From positions 255,501-319,500 of the forward strand of contig RZWH01000004.1 in the NCBI GenBank assembly GCA_004005435.1: DNA of 64,000 nucleotides. Reading direction: 5' to 3'. Positions 16,333 through 26,296 of this stretch are shown here, piece after piece (position 1 is the stretch's first letter; every line of letters starts with the position of its first letter). The notes beneath the pieces were generated by a model. It saw only the letters and a list, made by a program, of their open reading frames with translations, was not told the DNA's origin and made no database searches. The stretch comes from Rhodobacteraceae bacterium CCMM004 (lineage in GTDB: Bacteria; Pseudomonadota; Alphaproteobacteria; Rhodobacterales; Rhodobacteraceae). Both the position numbers and the translations under genes were made by a program.

Positions 16333-17577
16333 ATGGCCCCGCCCACCGTCAGCGTCGTCGTGGTCAGCCGGGGGCGACCGGACGCGCTCGCCACCTGCCT
16401 CACTGGGCTGGGACAGCTCTGGTATCCGCGATTCGAGGTCGTCGTCGTCGCCGATCCGGCCGGGCTGGCCGCCGTGGCGGCACACCCGCTGGCCGGCCGG
16501 GTGAGCGGCGTCCCGTTCGATATCGCCAACATCTCCGCGGCGCGGAACCTCGGCATCGACCGGGCGGCGGGCGAGGTGGTCGCTTTCCTCGACGACGACG
16601 CGGTGCCCGAGCCGACCTGGCTCGACCACCTCACCGGCCCCTTCGCCGACCCCGAGGTGGCGGCGACGGGTGGTTTTGTGCGGGGGCGCAACGGCATCTC
16701 GTTCCAGTGGCGCGCGCGGACGGTGGGGCCGGACGGCTGGGCGGGGGCGGTCGCGGTGCCGGGGACCGACCCCTTCGTCCCCGACCTCGCGCCCGGCCAA
16801 GCGGTCAAGACCGAGGGGACGAACATGGCGGTGCGGCGCGCGGTGCTGGCACGGCTCGGCGGCTTCGACCCGCGGTTTCGGTTCTATCTGGATGAGACCG
16901 ACCTGAACCTGCGGCTGGCCGCCGCCGGGCACCGCACGGTGCTGGTGCCGATGGCGCAGGTCCATCACGGCTTTGCCCCGTCCGAGCGGCGGCGGGCCGA
17001 CCGGATGCCGCTGACGCTGCAAGATATCGGTGCGAGCACTGCGGTGTTCTGGTCCAAGCATGGCCCCGCCGATGCCGCCGCCGCCGAACGCGCGCTGATA
17101 GCGAGCGAGCGGGCGCGGCTCCTCCGCCATCTCCAGCGGGGCACCTGCGAGCCCAGGGATGTCCGCCGGCTCCTGTCCACGCTGGAGGCGGGGCTGCGCG
17201 ACGGGGCGAGCCGAACCGAGGCGGGCCACGCGGTCGCCCCGGCGCCCCCCTGGCGGGCGCCGCCAGCGCCCCCCGACCCATGCTCCGTCCTGGTGGCCGG
17301 GCGGCGCCGCGCAGCGGTCCTCGCCCGTGCGCGCGCGCTACGTGGCGAGGGCGCCGTGGTCACCGCCCTGACCCTCGGGCCAGGCGCCCGCGCCCACCGC
17401 GCCGGAATGACCGCCGAGGGTCTGTGGGTCCAGTCGGGCGGTCTCTGGGGGCGGAGCGACCGCGGCGATCCCAGGATCGCCCGCTGGACCATCGCGATGC
17501 GGGCCGAGGCCGAGGCGGCCCGTCTGACCGGCCTGCGCAGCCGCGGACCGGCGCCGCCCGTGATCGATCTGGTTTAG
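16333..17577 (+). CDS. Glycosyltransferase family 2 protein
   Basis: 414 residues. GT-A fold starting PTVSVVVVSRGRPDALATCL. The nucleotide-sugar metal motif is VVAFLDDDAVPEPTWL, and GTNMAVRRAVLARLGGFDPRF with LDETDLNLRLAAAGHRT is the acceptor/base region. It is soluble, with no membrane segments. A C-terminal extension of about 150 residues is Ala/Arg-rich and has no family I recognise. It lies 18 bp after cysQ, in the same direction as galU. It probably adds a sugar during surface glycan assembly; donor and acceptor are unknown. Confidence 0.87.
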   Translation: MAPPTVSVVVVSRGRPDALATCLTGLGQLWYPRFEVVVVADPAGLAAVAAHPLAGRVSGVPFDIANISAARNLGIDRAAGEVVAFLDDDAVPEPTWLDHLTGPFADPEVAATGGFVRGRNGISFQWRARTVGPDGWAGAVAVPGTDPFVPDLAPGQAVKTEGTNMAVRRAVLARLGGFDPRFRFYLDETDLNLRLAAAGHRTVLVPMAQVHHGFAPSERRRADRMPLTLQDIGASTAVFWSKHGPADAAAAERALIASERARLLRHLQRGTCEPRDVRRLLSTLEAGLRDGASRTEAGHAVAPAPPWRAPPAPPDPCSVLVAGRRRAAVLARARALRGEGAVVTALTLGPGARAHRAGMTAEGLWVQSGGLWGRSDRGDPRIARWTIAMRAEAEAARLTGLRSRGPAPPVIDLV

Positions 17578-17659
17578 GCCCAGCCCCGCTAAGCGGTGGA
17601 CATCGCCGCGGCCCGAATGCACAACCGCTACGAAATTCGGATGACCGAGGGGAACCTCC

Positions 17660-18553
17660 ATGCAGCGAGACGTTACCAAGGCCGTATTCCCGGTGGCGGG
17701 GCTGGGCACGCGATTCCTGCCCGCGACCAAGTCGATCCCAAAGGAGATCATGACACTGGTGGACCGCCCGCTGATCCAATACGCCATCGACGAGGCGCGG
17801 GCGGCCGGGATCACCGAGTTCATCTTCGTCACCTCGCGCGGCAAGAGCGCGCTGGAGGACTATTTCGACCACGCCCCGGAACTGGAGCGGGCGCTGGAAG
17901 AAAAGAGAAAGACCGACCTCATGGAGGTGCTCGACGCCACCAACATGCCCTCGGGCGCCATCGCCTATGTCCGCCAGGCCGAGCCCCTGGGCCTGGGCCA
18001 CGCGGTGTGGTGCGCGCGCAGGCTGATCGCCGCCGACGAGCCCTTTGCCGTCATCCTGCCCGACGACGTCATCTCGGGCGAGCCGCCCTGCCTGCAACAG
18101 ATGGTCGAGGCCTATGCCGAGACCGGCGGCAACATGGTGGCGGCAATGGAGGTGCCCGACGACAAGGCGTCGTCCTACGGCATCCTCGACGTGGCCGAGG
18201 ACGACGGCAACATGGCCCGCGTCAAGGCGATGGTGGAAAAACCCAAACCGGGGACCGCGCCGTCGAACCTCGCCGTGATCGGCCGCTACATCCTGTCGCC
18301 CACCGTGCTCGACACGTTGGAGAGCCAGCGCACCGGCGCGGGCGGCGAAATCCAACTGACCGACGCCATCGCGGCCGAGATCTCGGCCGGGCGGACGGTG
18401 TCCGGTCTGCGGTTCCGCGGCCAGCGCTTCGACTGCGGGTCCAAGGCGGGGTTCCTCCAGGCCACCGTCGCCTTCGGCCTGGCCCGCGGCGAGCTCAGGG
18501 ACGAGTTCGCCACCTATCTGCGCGAACTGGTCGCGAACGGCATGGCGGACTGA
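17660..18553 (+). CDS. galU: UTP-glucose-1-phosphate uridylyltransferase
   Basis: Makes UDP-glucose from UTP and glucose-1-phosphate. 297 residues, typical length. Nucleotide loop: AVFPVAGLGTRFLPATKSIPKE. Further on, the conserved QAEPLGLGHAVWCA and ILPDDV segments carry substrate and Mg contacts. GAGGGGAACC lies just upstream of the ATG. It is followed after 14 bp by galE, giving a coupled supply of UDP-glucose and UDP-galactose for the neighbouring glycosyltransferases. Confidence 0.96.
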   Translation: MQRDVTKAVFPVAGLGTRFLPATKSIPKEIMTLVDRPLIQYAIDEARAAGITEFIFVTSRGKSALEDYFDHAPELERALEEKRKTDLMEVLDATNMPSGAIAYVRQAEPLGLGHAVWCARRLIAADEPFAVILPDDVISGEPPCLQQMVEAYAETGGNMVAAMEVPDDKASSYGILDVAEDDGNMARVKAMVEKPKPGTAPSNLAVIGRYILSPTVLDTLESQRTGAGGEIQLTDAIAAEISAGRTVSGLRFRGQRFDCGSKAGFLQATVAFGLARGELRDEFATYLRELVANGMAD

Positions 18554-18567
18554 TCCCGGAGGCGGCG

Positions 18568-19551
<984 letters not shown>

Positions 19552-19555
19552 GCGG

Positions 19556-20770
19556 GTGGCGGCGCGCTGTCTCGACCTGACGCGCAGCCTCAGCCGTGTG
19601 GGCCGCGGCCCCGCCACCGGCATCGACCGGGTCGAGCGCGCCTACCTCACCGCGATCCTGGCCGCCGACGCGCCCGCCTACGGGCTGGTGCGCACGGCAT
19701 GGGGGGATGCGTTGCTGGATCGGCGCGGGCTGACGGCGTTGAAGGCACGGCTGGACCGACGCACGCCCTGGGGCGGGCCCGACCTGCCCGCGCGGCTGTC
19801 GCGCCGGTTGTCCCCGGCCCGCCGCGCCGCCGAGGCGGACGTGCGGCGCCTGGCGGTCGGCACCGCCCCGCGCTGGCGTCTGGCGGCGCTGTTGGCCCGG
19901 CACCTGCCACCGGACGCCACCTACGTGAACGTCGGCCATTCGAACCTGAGCACCCGTGTCTTGGGGGCGGTGGCCGAGGGATCTGGGCGGCGGTGCGTCG
20001 TCCTGGTGCACGACACGATCCCGCTGGACTTCCCTCAGTTTCAGCGGCCGGGCACGCCGGACGTCTTTCGCCGCCGGATGCAGGCGGTGTCGACCCATGC
20101 CGACCGGGTCATCTGCAACTCCGCCGCCACCGCCAGCGACGTCGCCCGTCACTTCACCGCCTTCGGGCGGGTGCCGCCGCTGACCGTCGCGCATCTGGGC
20201 ATCGCCACCCTGCCGCCGGATCCGTCGCAGGCGCCCGCGATCCCCACCGACCGGCCCTACTTCCTGACCGTCGGCACCATCGAGCCGCGCAAGAACCACG
20301 CCCTCCTTCTCGACGTCTGGGCCGAGATGGCCGAAACCGGGATGACCCCCCCGCCGCGCCTGGTGATCGCGGGCAGCCGGGGGTGGAACAACGACGCCGT
20401 CTTTGCCCGCCTGGACCGCGCCGACCCCGACACGGTGGTCGAGGTCGCGGGCGTGCCGGACGGGGGGCTGTCGGCGCTGATGCAGGGGGCGGCTGGGGTG
20501 CTGTTTCCCAGCGTCGCCGAGGGCTTTGGCCTGCCCCCGGCCGAAGCGGCGGCCATGGGTGTGCCTGTGGTCTGTGCGCCACTGCCGGTCTACCGCGAAT
20601 TTCTAGGAGACGCCGCCATTTACGCAGAGTCGCGCGACCTGTATAGCTGGCGCAAAGAGATCGAGGCACTGACCCGGCGCGCACAGGTCGAGCAGCGGAG
20701 CCCACACGGCCCGCACGTGTCCCTCCCCACTTGGGAGGCGCATTTCAAGGTTGTATTAAACCTGATCTGA
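19556..20770 (+). CDS. Glycosyltransferase family 1 (GT4-like) protein
   Basis: 404 residues from GTG at 19556, 4 bp after galE. It shows GT-B architecture. The C-terminal domain has FLTVGTIEPRKNHALLLDVW and the donor-binding signature FPSVAEGFGLPPAEAAAMGVPVV (Glu-x7-Glu type). The N-terminal part opens LDLTRSLSRVGRGPATGIDRVERAY, common in Rhodobacterales exopolysaccharide transferases. It would transfer a sugar from a nucleotide donor on the cytoplasmic side of the membrane. Its last 25 codons overlap an unlikely earlier start of the next gene. Confidence 0.87.
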   Translation: MAARCLDLTRSLSRVGRGPATGIDRVERAYLTAILAADAPAYGLVRTAWGDALLDRRGLTALKARLDRRTPWGGPDLPARLSRRLSPARRAAEADVRRLAVGTAPRWRLAALLARHLPPDATYVNVGHSNLSTRVLGAVAEGSGRRCVVLVHDTIPLDFPQFQRPGTPDVFRRRMQAVSTHADRVICNSAATASDVARHFTAFGRVPPLTVAHLGIATLPPDPSQAPAIPTDRPYFLTVGTIEPRKNHALLLDVWAEMAETGMTPPPRLVIAGSRGWNNDAVFARLDRADPDTVVEVAGVPDGGLSALMQGAAGVLFPSVAEGFGLPPAEAAAMGVPVVCAPLPVYREFLGDAAIYAESRDLYSWRKEIEALTRRAQVEQRSPHGPHVSLPTWEAHFKVVLNLI

Positions 20771-20811
20771 TACCCCGCGCCGGACGACTGCCGAAGGGTG
20801 AGGAGCGGAGG

Positions 20812-21822
20812 TTGCGCCTGATCGCCGCCTACGGGCTACGTCTCCAGCGCAAACGCTGGCGGCTGAGGGCCCTGCGCAAGCGCCGTGATCTGCGGGCGGT
20901 GGCCGACCGCACCGGGAAAATCCGGCCGGGTGACATCCTGGCCGCCGTGACCCTGCGCAACGAAAAAATCCGGCTGGCGCATTTCCTGAACTACTACCGC
21001 GACCTGGGCGTCCGGCACTTTCTCGTGGTCGACAACGGGTCGGACGACGGTGGGCGCGACTATCTGGCGGCGCAGCCGGACGTGTCGCTGTGGGAGACGA
21101 CAGCGAGTTACAAGCGCGCCCGCTTCGGCGTCGACTGGATCAACTGGCTCGCGCGGCGCTATGCCCACGGTCACTGGCTGCTGACCGTGGATGTGGACGA
21201 GTTTCTGGTCTACCCGTTCTGCGACACGCGGCCCCTGGAGGCGCTGACCGACTGGCTCGACTCCTCGTCGATCCGGTCGTTCGGGACCATGCTCCTCGAC
21301 ATGTATCCCAAGGGGCCGCTGTCGGCGCAGCCCTACCGCGACGGCCAGGACCCGCTGGACATCGCGTGCTGGTTCGACGCGGGCAACTACACGATCTCGC
21401 GCAACCCGACGTTCCGCAACTTGTGGATCCAGGGCGGTCCGCGGGCGCGCGTGTTCTTTCCCGACCGCCCGGCCAGAGCACCGGCGCTGAACAAGATCCC
21501 GCTCGTGAAATGGGACCGCTCGTATACCTATATCAGCTCGACGCACACCCTGCTGCCCCGCGGTCTGAACCTGGTCTACGACGAATGGGGCGGGGAGAAG
21601 ACCTGCGGCGTCCTCCTCCATGCCAAGTTCCTCGACACCATGGCGGCCAAGGCGGCCGAAGAGCTGGAGCGCCGCCAGCACTATGCCAACTCGGCCGAAT
21701 ACCGCGCCTATGCCGAGACCCTGGCCGACAGCCCGGACCTGTGGTGCCGGTGGTCGGAGAAGTACATCAACTGGCGGCAGCTCGAAATCCTCGGGCTGAT
21801 GTCCAAGGGGAACTGGGCGTGA
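20812..21822 (+). CDS. Glycosyltransferase family 2 (Glyco_tranf_2_4 type) protein
   Basis: 336 residues. The catalytic region has AVTLRNEKIRLAHFLNYY, then FLVVDNGSDDGGRDYL, and the metal motif LLTVDVDEFLVYP (DxD). This is the GT2 subset with a basic N-terminal helix found in Rhodobacterales polysaccharide loci. I chose the TTG at 20812, which has a GGAGCGGAGG purine tract just upstream; a TTG at 20731 would overlap the GT1 gene and lacks a binding site. The stop overlaps the next start by 4 bases. The sugar added is unknown. Confidence 0.83.
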   Translation: MRLIAAYGLRLQRKRWRLRALRKRRDLRAVADRTGKIRPGDILAAVTLRNEKIRLAHFLNYYRDLGVRHFLVVDNGSDDGGRDYLAAQPDVSLWETTASYKRARFGVDWINWLARRYAHGHWLLTVDVDEFLVYPFCDTRPLEALTDWLDSSSIRSFGTMLLDMYPKGPLSAQPYRDGQDPLDIACWFDAGNYTISRNPTFRNLWIQGGPRARVFFPDRPARAPALNKIPLVKWDRSYTYISSTHTLLPRGLNLVYDEWGGEKTCGVLLHAKFLDTMAAKAAEELERRQHYANSAEYRAYAETLADSPDLWCRWSEKYINWRQLEILGLMSKGNWA

Positions 21823-23516
21823 CGCTGGGCTTCGTCCTCATGTGCCACACGGCGCTGGACCGGGCGCGGCAGGTGGCCGAACATTGGGCCGACCAGGGCT
21901 GCCCGGTCGTGATCCACGTGGACCGTCGCGTCGGGCGCACGGCCTTCGAGGGGTTGAAAGCGGGGTTGGCGGACTGCCCGAACGTCGGCTTTTCCCGCCG
22001 CTACCGCTGCGAGTGGGGGACCTGGTCGCTGGTCGCCGCGGCGCAGGCGGCGTCGGAGCAGATGCTCGCCGATCACCCAGAGGTCAGCCATGTCTACCTG
22101 GTCTCGGGTTCGTGCCTGCCGCTCAGACCGGTGCGGGCGCTGCGCGACTACCTCGCCACCCATCCCCGCACCGATTTCATCGAGAGCGTGACCACGCGGG
22201 ACGTGCCCTGGACCGTGGGCGGCCTGGATGCCGAGCGGTTCACCCTGCGGTTCCCATTCTCGTGGAAGCGGCGCCGCCGCCTGTTCGACGCCTATGTAGC
22301 GCTGCAACGGCGGCTGCGGCTGCGGCGCACGCCACCCCACGGCCTGGTCCCGCACATGGGGTCTCAGTGGTGGTGCCTGACGCGGCAGACTCTGTCGGCG
22401 ATCCTCCAGGATCCGCTGCGGCCCGACTTCGACCGGTATTTCCGCACCGTCTGGATCCCCGACGAAAGCTATTTCCAGTCGCTGGTCCGCCGCTGCTCGC
22501 CCCGGGTCGAGAGCCGGTCGCTGACGCTGTCCAAGTTCGACTTCCAGGGCAAGCCGCACGTGTTTTACGACGACCACCTGCAACTGCTGCGGCGGTCGGA
22601 CTGCTTTGTCGCGCGCAAGATCTGGCCGCGGGCCGAGCGGCTCTATGCCACCTTCCTCAATCTGCCCGAGGACGAGAGCGGCCGCGCCGACCCCAACCCG
22701 GGCAAGATCGACCGGGTCTTTGCCAAGGCGACCGAGCGGCGCACCCGCGGGCGCGCGGGGCTCTACATGGCCGGGCGGTTTCCCAACCCCCATTGGGAGA
22801 ACGGCAAGACGGCGGGCCCCTATGCCATGTTCCAGGGCTTTGGCGATCTGTTCGAGGACTTTGACGACTGGCTGGGGCGGGCGACCACGGTGCGGGCGCA
22901 CGGTCACCTCTTTGCCCCCGAACGGGCGGAGTTCGCAGGCGGCGGGCGGAGCTATGCCGGCGCCCTGTCCGATGACGCCGCTTTGCGCGACTACAACCCG
23001 GTGGCGTTCCTGACGAACCTGATCTGGAACACCCGCGGCGAGCGGCAGGCGTTTCTCTACGGGCCGCGGGACGCCGGCGCCATCGCGGACTTCGCCGCCT
23101 ACGACGCCAACGCCCGGATCTTCGTGATCAGCGGCGCGTGGGCGGTGCCCCTGTTCCGCGCCAACCGCGACTTTGCCGACGTGCGCGCCGAGGCCGCGCG
23201 CCTCCAGCGGATCGAAAGCGCCCAGATCGACGCCTACCGGTCGATCCACGCCCAGGCGCGGGTCCGCATCTGGACCATGGCCGATCTGGTCGAGGCGCCG
23301 ATGGAGCCGTTGCAGACCATCATCGAAGAGGTGGGCGCGCGGGCCGGGCGGCGGTTGTCCGAGGCGCCGCGGATGGTCGACCTCACCGGCTTTGGCCAGT
23401 TTCTCCAGACGCTCAAGAACCAGGGGATGCAGCCCTACCTCACCGGCGATTTTCCCGCCGAGGACGCCACCGGGCGCCCGCCCGTCCAGCGTCCCAAACC
23501 CTATCTGATCCGGTAG
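21819..23516 (+). CDS. Core-2/I-branching beta-1,6-N-acetylglucosaminyltransferase-like (GT14) protein
   Basis: 565 residues from GTG at 21819, overlapping the previous stop by 4 bp. The first 280 residues match the core-2/I-branching GlcNAc transferase family: CHTALDRARQVAEHW, VSGSCLPLRPVRALRDYL, SQWWCLTRQTL and PDESYFQSLV. The remaining 270 residues, from about RGRAGLYMAGRFPNP onward, form a domain I cannot name. It appears fused to this transferase in related bacteria. It would add or branch an amino sugar on the surface polymer, but this is inferred from family only. Confidence 0.8.
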   Translation: MTLGFVLMCHTALDRARQVAEHWADQGCPVVIHVDRRVGRTAFEGLKAGLADCPNVGFSRRYRCEWGTWSLVAAAQAASEQMLADHPEVSHVYLVSGSCLPLRPVRALRDYLATHPRTDFIESVTTRDVPWTVGGLDAERFTLRFPFSWKRRRRLFDAYVALQRRLRLRRTPPHGLVPHMGSQWWCLTRQTLSAILQDPLRPDFDRYFRTVWIPDESYFQSLVRRCSPRVESRSLTLSKFDFQGKPHVFYDDHLQLLRRSDCFVARKIWPRAERLYATFLNLPEDESGRADPNPGKIDRVFAKATERRTRGRAGLYMAGRFPNPHWENGKTAGPYAMFQGFGDLFEDFDDWLGRATTVRAHGHLFAPERAEFAGGGRSYAGALSDDAALRDYNPVAFLTNLIWNTRGERQAFLYGPRDAGAIADFAAYDANARIFVISGAWAVPLFRANRDFADVRAEAARLQRIESAQIDAYRSIHAQARVRIWTMADLVEAPMEPLQTIIEEVGARAGRRLSEAPRMVDLTGFGQFLQTLKNQGMQPYLTGDFPAEDATGRPPVQRPKPYLIR

Positions 23517-23520
23517 CGAG

Positions 23521-24954
23521 ATGGCCCAGCGGTTTTCCAGTTTCATGGTCCTGGCTGCGATGCGCACGGGATCCAACTTCCTCGAAGAGAACCTGAACGC
23601 GATCCCGGGCCTGCGCTGCTGGGGCGAGGCGTTCAATCCGCACTTCGTCGGCCACGCGCGGCAGGAGCGGATGGCGGGGATGGACCTGGCCGCGCGCACG
23701 GTCGACCCCTTTGCCCTGCTCGACGCCATGCAAGAGCGCACCGAGGGGTTGGCCGGGTTCCGCTTCTTTCAGGATCACGACCGGCGGATTCTGGACCGGT
23801 GCCTGCCCGACCCCGCCTGCGCCAAGGTGGTCCTCAGCCGCAATCCTCTGGAGAGCTTCGTCAGCCTCCAGATCGCCCGGCAGACGGGGCAATGGCGGCT
23901 GGGCGACATGAAACATGCGCGGCGCGCCCGCATCCGGTTCGACCCTGCCGAGTTCGCGCTGCACCTGGGCGAGGCCCAGGCGTTTCGGATGCACATCCTA
24001 CGGACCCTGCAAACTACAGGGCAGACCGCGTTCTACCTCGACTATCAGGACGTGGGCGACCTGGACGTCCTAAACGGGCTGGCGGCGTTCCTCGGCACCG
24101 AGGGGCGGCTGGCCAAGGTCGAACAAAAGACCAAGGTGCAGAACCCCGCGGGTCTGCGCGACAAGGTCGAAAACTACGACGAGATGGTCGCGGCCCTGGG
24201 CGACATCGACCATTTCGACATGGGCCGAACCCCGAATTTCGAGCCGCGGCGCGGCCCCAACGTGCCGGGGTTCTATACCGCGGCGGCGGCGCCCGTGCTG
24301 TTCATGCCGCTGCGCGGCGGACCGACAGACCGGGTCACGGCCTGGCTGGCGGGGCTCGATGGGGTGCCGGTCCAGCGGCTCGGCCACGGGCTGAGCCAAA
24401 AGGACCTGCGCCGGTGGAAGCGGCAGGCGGGGCGGCACCTGAGCTTCTCCGTGCTGCGCCATCCCCTGGCGCGGGCGCACGCGGCGTTCTGCCGCCGGAT
24501 CCTGGTGCCCGGCCCCGACTGCTATGCGGATCTGCGCGAGACGTTGCGGACGCACTACGCGATCCCGCTGCCCGAGGGGGCGCCGGGCGCCGACTATGGG
24601 CCCGCGGACCATGGACGGGCGTTCCGGGCCTTTCTGACCTTCCTGCGCGGCAACCTCGGCGGGCAAACGGGAGTGCGGGTGGACGCCTCATGGGCCAGTC
24701 AGAGCGCGCTGCTCCAGGGCATGGGACAGTTCCTCTTGCCCGACCGCCTCTTGCGCGAGGAGAACTTGGCGCGCGATCTCGACCGGATCTCCGCTGATCT
24801 GGGGTTGGCTGCGGTGCCGCTCCCCGACGCGGCGCCCGATCCCGGGCCCGTCGCCCTGACGGACATCCACGACGGCGAGGTGGAGGCGATGGCGCGCGAC
24901 GTTTACAAGCGCGACTACATGATGTTCGGATTCGAAGACTGGCGGCGCGGCTGA
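23521..24954 (+). CDS. Two-domain sulfotransferase
   Basis: 477 residues that read as two sulfotransferase-like halves. The N-terminal half has a 5'-phosphosulfate loop MRTGSNFLEENL (residues about 14-25) and a 3'-phosphate segment VVLSRNPLESFVSLQIA (about 103-119), both PAPS-binding hallmarks. The C-terminal half has SFSVLRHPLARAHAAFCRRI and ends with YKRDYMMFGFEDW, resembling the Sulfotransfer_2 family that sulfates carbohydrates. It is the last same-strand gene of the glycan cluster, 4 bp after the GT14 gene. With cysQ at the other end it suggests sulfation of the exported polymer. Either half could be inactive. Confidence 0.75.
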   Translation: MAQRFSSFMVLAAMRTGSNFLEENLNAIPGLRCWGEAFNPHFVGHARQERMAGMDLAARTVDPFALLDAMQERTEGLAGFRFFQDHDRRILDRCLPDPACAKVVLSRNPLESFVSLQIARQTGQWRLGDMKHARRARIRFDPAEFALHLGEAQAFRMHILRTLQTTGQTAFYLDYQDVGDLDVLNGLAAFLGTEGRLAKVEQKTKVQNPAGLRDKVENYDEMVAALGDIDHFDMGRTPNFEPRRGPNVPGFYTAAAAPVLFMPLRGGPTDRVTAWLAGLDGVPVQRLGHGLSQKDLRRWKRQAGRHLSFSVLRHPLARAHAAFCRRILVPGPDCYADLRETLRTHYAIPLPEGAPGADYGPADHGRAFRAFLTFLRGNLGGQTGVRVDASWASQSALLQGMGQFLLPDRLLREENLARDLDRISADLGLAAVPLPDAAPDPGPVALTDIHDGEVEAMARDVYKRDYMMFGFEDWRRG

Positions 24955-24961
24955 CGGCGCT

Positions 24962-25426
24962 TCAGGCCGCTCGGGTCTCGTTCTCGGCCGTGAGAATGGC
25001 GTAGAGCGTCGCGCTGTCCTCGTTGGCACGCAGCTTGGAGCATAGATCGCCCTTGCGCAGGGTTCTGGAGACGCTGGCCAGCGCCTTGAGATGCTCGACT
25101 CCCGCCGCATCGGGAGCGAACAGGCAGAAAACCAGGTCCACCGGCTGTCGATCGACGGCGCCATAGTCGATGGGCCGTTCACTGCGCAGAAACAGGCCCC
25201 GCACCTTGTCGATGCCGCGCAGCCGCGCATGGGGCAGGGCAACCCCCGCCCCTACGCCGGTGGGGCCCAGCGCCTCACGGTCGAGCAGCGCCTCGACCAC
25301 GGCGCCGCTCTCCAACCCGTAGACCGACTGCGCGGTGTCGGCCAACTCGTGAAACAGCCGCTTCTTGCTCGTGGTGCCGGAGGTGATCCGCACCGCATCT
25401 GGGGTCAGCAGTTTGGAAAGGTTCAT
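24962..25426 (-). CDS. ptsN: PTS IIA-like nitrogen regulatory protein PtsN
   Basis: EIIA-Ntr, a phosphoryl acceptor of the nitrogen PTS that regulates rather than transports. 154 residues of the mannitol/fructose EIIA fold. The phosphorylatable His66 is in GVGAGVALPHARL, followed by FLRSERPIDYGAVD and the typical DLVFCLFAPDAAGVEHL. It lies 37 bp beyond hpf on the same strand, the usual hpf-ptsN order. It is convergent with the sulfotransferase gene (7-bp gap). No ptsP or ptsO is in the window. Confidence 0.93.
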   Translation of the reverse strand: MNLSKLLTPDAVRITSGTTSKKRLFHELADTAQSVYGLESGAVVEALLDREALGPTGVGAGVALPHARLRGIDKVRGLFLRSERPIDYGAVDRQPVDLVFCLFAPDAAGVEHLKALASVSRTLRKGDLCSKLRANEDSATLYAILTAENETRAA

Positions 25427-25463
25427 GGAAACGTTCGCTTTCCGCGCTGCGGCTGCTGCGCGT

Positions 25464-26042
25464 TCAGGGTGTCGAGTTGGGGTCGATCCATCCGATGTTG
25501 CCGTCGTCCCGGCGGTAGACGATGTTGACCCCGGTGTCTTGTCTCTCGTTGCGGAAGACCAGGACAGGCGCCCCGGCCAACTCCATCTGCATCACGGCCT
25601 CGCCCACGGACAGCGACGGGATCGTCGTCTGCATCTCGGCGATGATCATCGGTTGCAGGCTCTCCGGCTCGCTCTCTCCCTCGTCGTCGGCCGCGGCGAG
25701 GATATACGAGGACGCGCCGAGCTGTTCAACGGGGTTCGCGCGGTCGCGGTGATGGTCCTTCAGCCGGCGCTTGTAGCGGCGCAGCTGCTTTTCCATCTTG
25801 TCGTTGGCCGCATCGAAGGCGGCGTAGATCTCGGTCGCCTTGGCCCGCGCCTGCACCGTCAGGCCCGTCGACAGGTGCACGACCGTCTCGCAGGCGAACT
25901 CGTGCGCGTCCTTGGAAAACACCACCAGGGCATCGGTGGGGCGGAACGGATGCTTGCCCATCACCGCCTCGATCTCGGTCTGCACATGGCTCTGGAGGGC
26001 CGTTCCGATGTCGATTTGCTTGCCACTGATCTGATAGCGCAT
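25464..26042 (-). CDS. hpf: Long-form ribosome hibernation promoting factor
   Basis: Dimerises 70S ribosomes into inactive 100S particles in stationary phase. The 192-residue product has both the N-terminal S30AE domain (MRYQISGKQIDIGTALQSHV ... FDAANDKMEKQLRRYKRRLK) and the C-terminal dimerisation tail (LSVGEAVMQMELAGAPVLVFRN), so it is the long form. The start at 26042 is preceded by AGGAGA; the in-frame ATG at 26072 is not favoured. It is followed by ptsN. rpoN, often found between lptB and hpf in other proteobacteria, is absent. Confidence 0.93.
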   Translation of the reverse strand: MRYQISGKQIDIGTALQSHVQTEIEAVMGKHPFRPTDALVVFSKDAHEFACETVVHLSTGLTVQARAKATEIYAAFDAANDKMEKQLRRYKRRLKDHHRDRANPVEQLGASSYILAAADDEGESEPESLQPMIIAEMQTTIPSLSVGEAVMQMELAGAPVLVFRNERQDTGVNIVYRRDDGNIGWIDPNSTP

Positions 26043-26296
26043 TTCGTCTCCTGTGTGATCGCCGTGTCGCAACGGCCGAGGTCAGCGGACGCACGGCCCG
26101 CCTGCGTAGGGTTCAAAGCTCCAAAGGAAATCGGTTCGTTCCGCCCCATGACGCGCCCAAGACGGGGTGGGCGACACGGTCGGCGCGCAGATGGCACCCG
26201 GCGGTTCGTCGGTCGTCATCGCCGTCATTTGGCGCCGGAATGTCCGCCGTTGTCAATGCAAAGCCATGCGGCAGCGCAGCGCGGGACCCCCCCGCC

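Noticed and set aside
20731-20811. Earlier TTG start for the GT2 gene
   Set aside because: It overlaps the end of the GT1 gene and has no ribosome binding site; the TTG at 20812 has a GGAGCGGAGG purine tract just upstream.
26043-26296. Missing rpoN or a small gene between hpf and lptB
   Set aside because: The 254-bp gap has no credible frame. A TTGACA at 26251-26256 (minus strand) could be a -35 for hpf but lacks a good -10.
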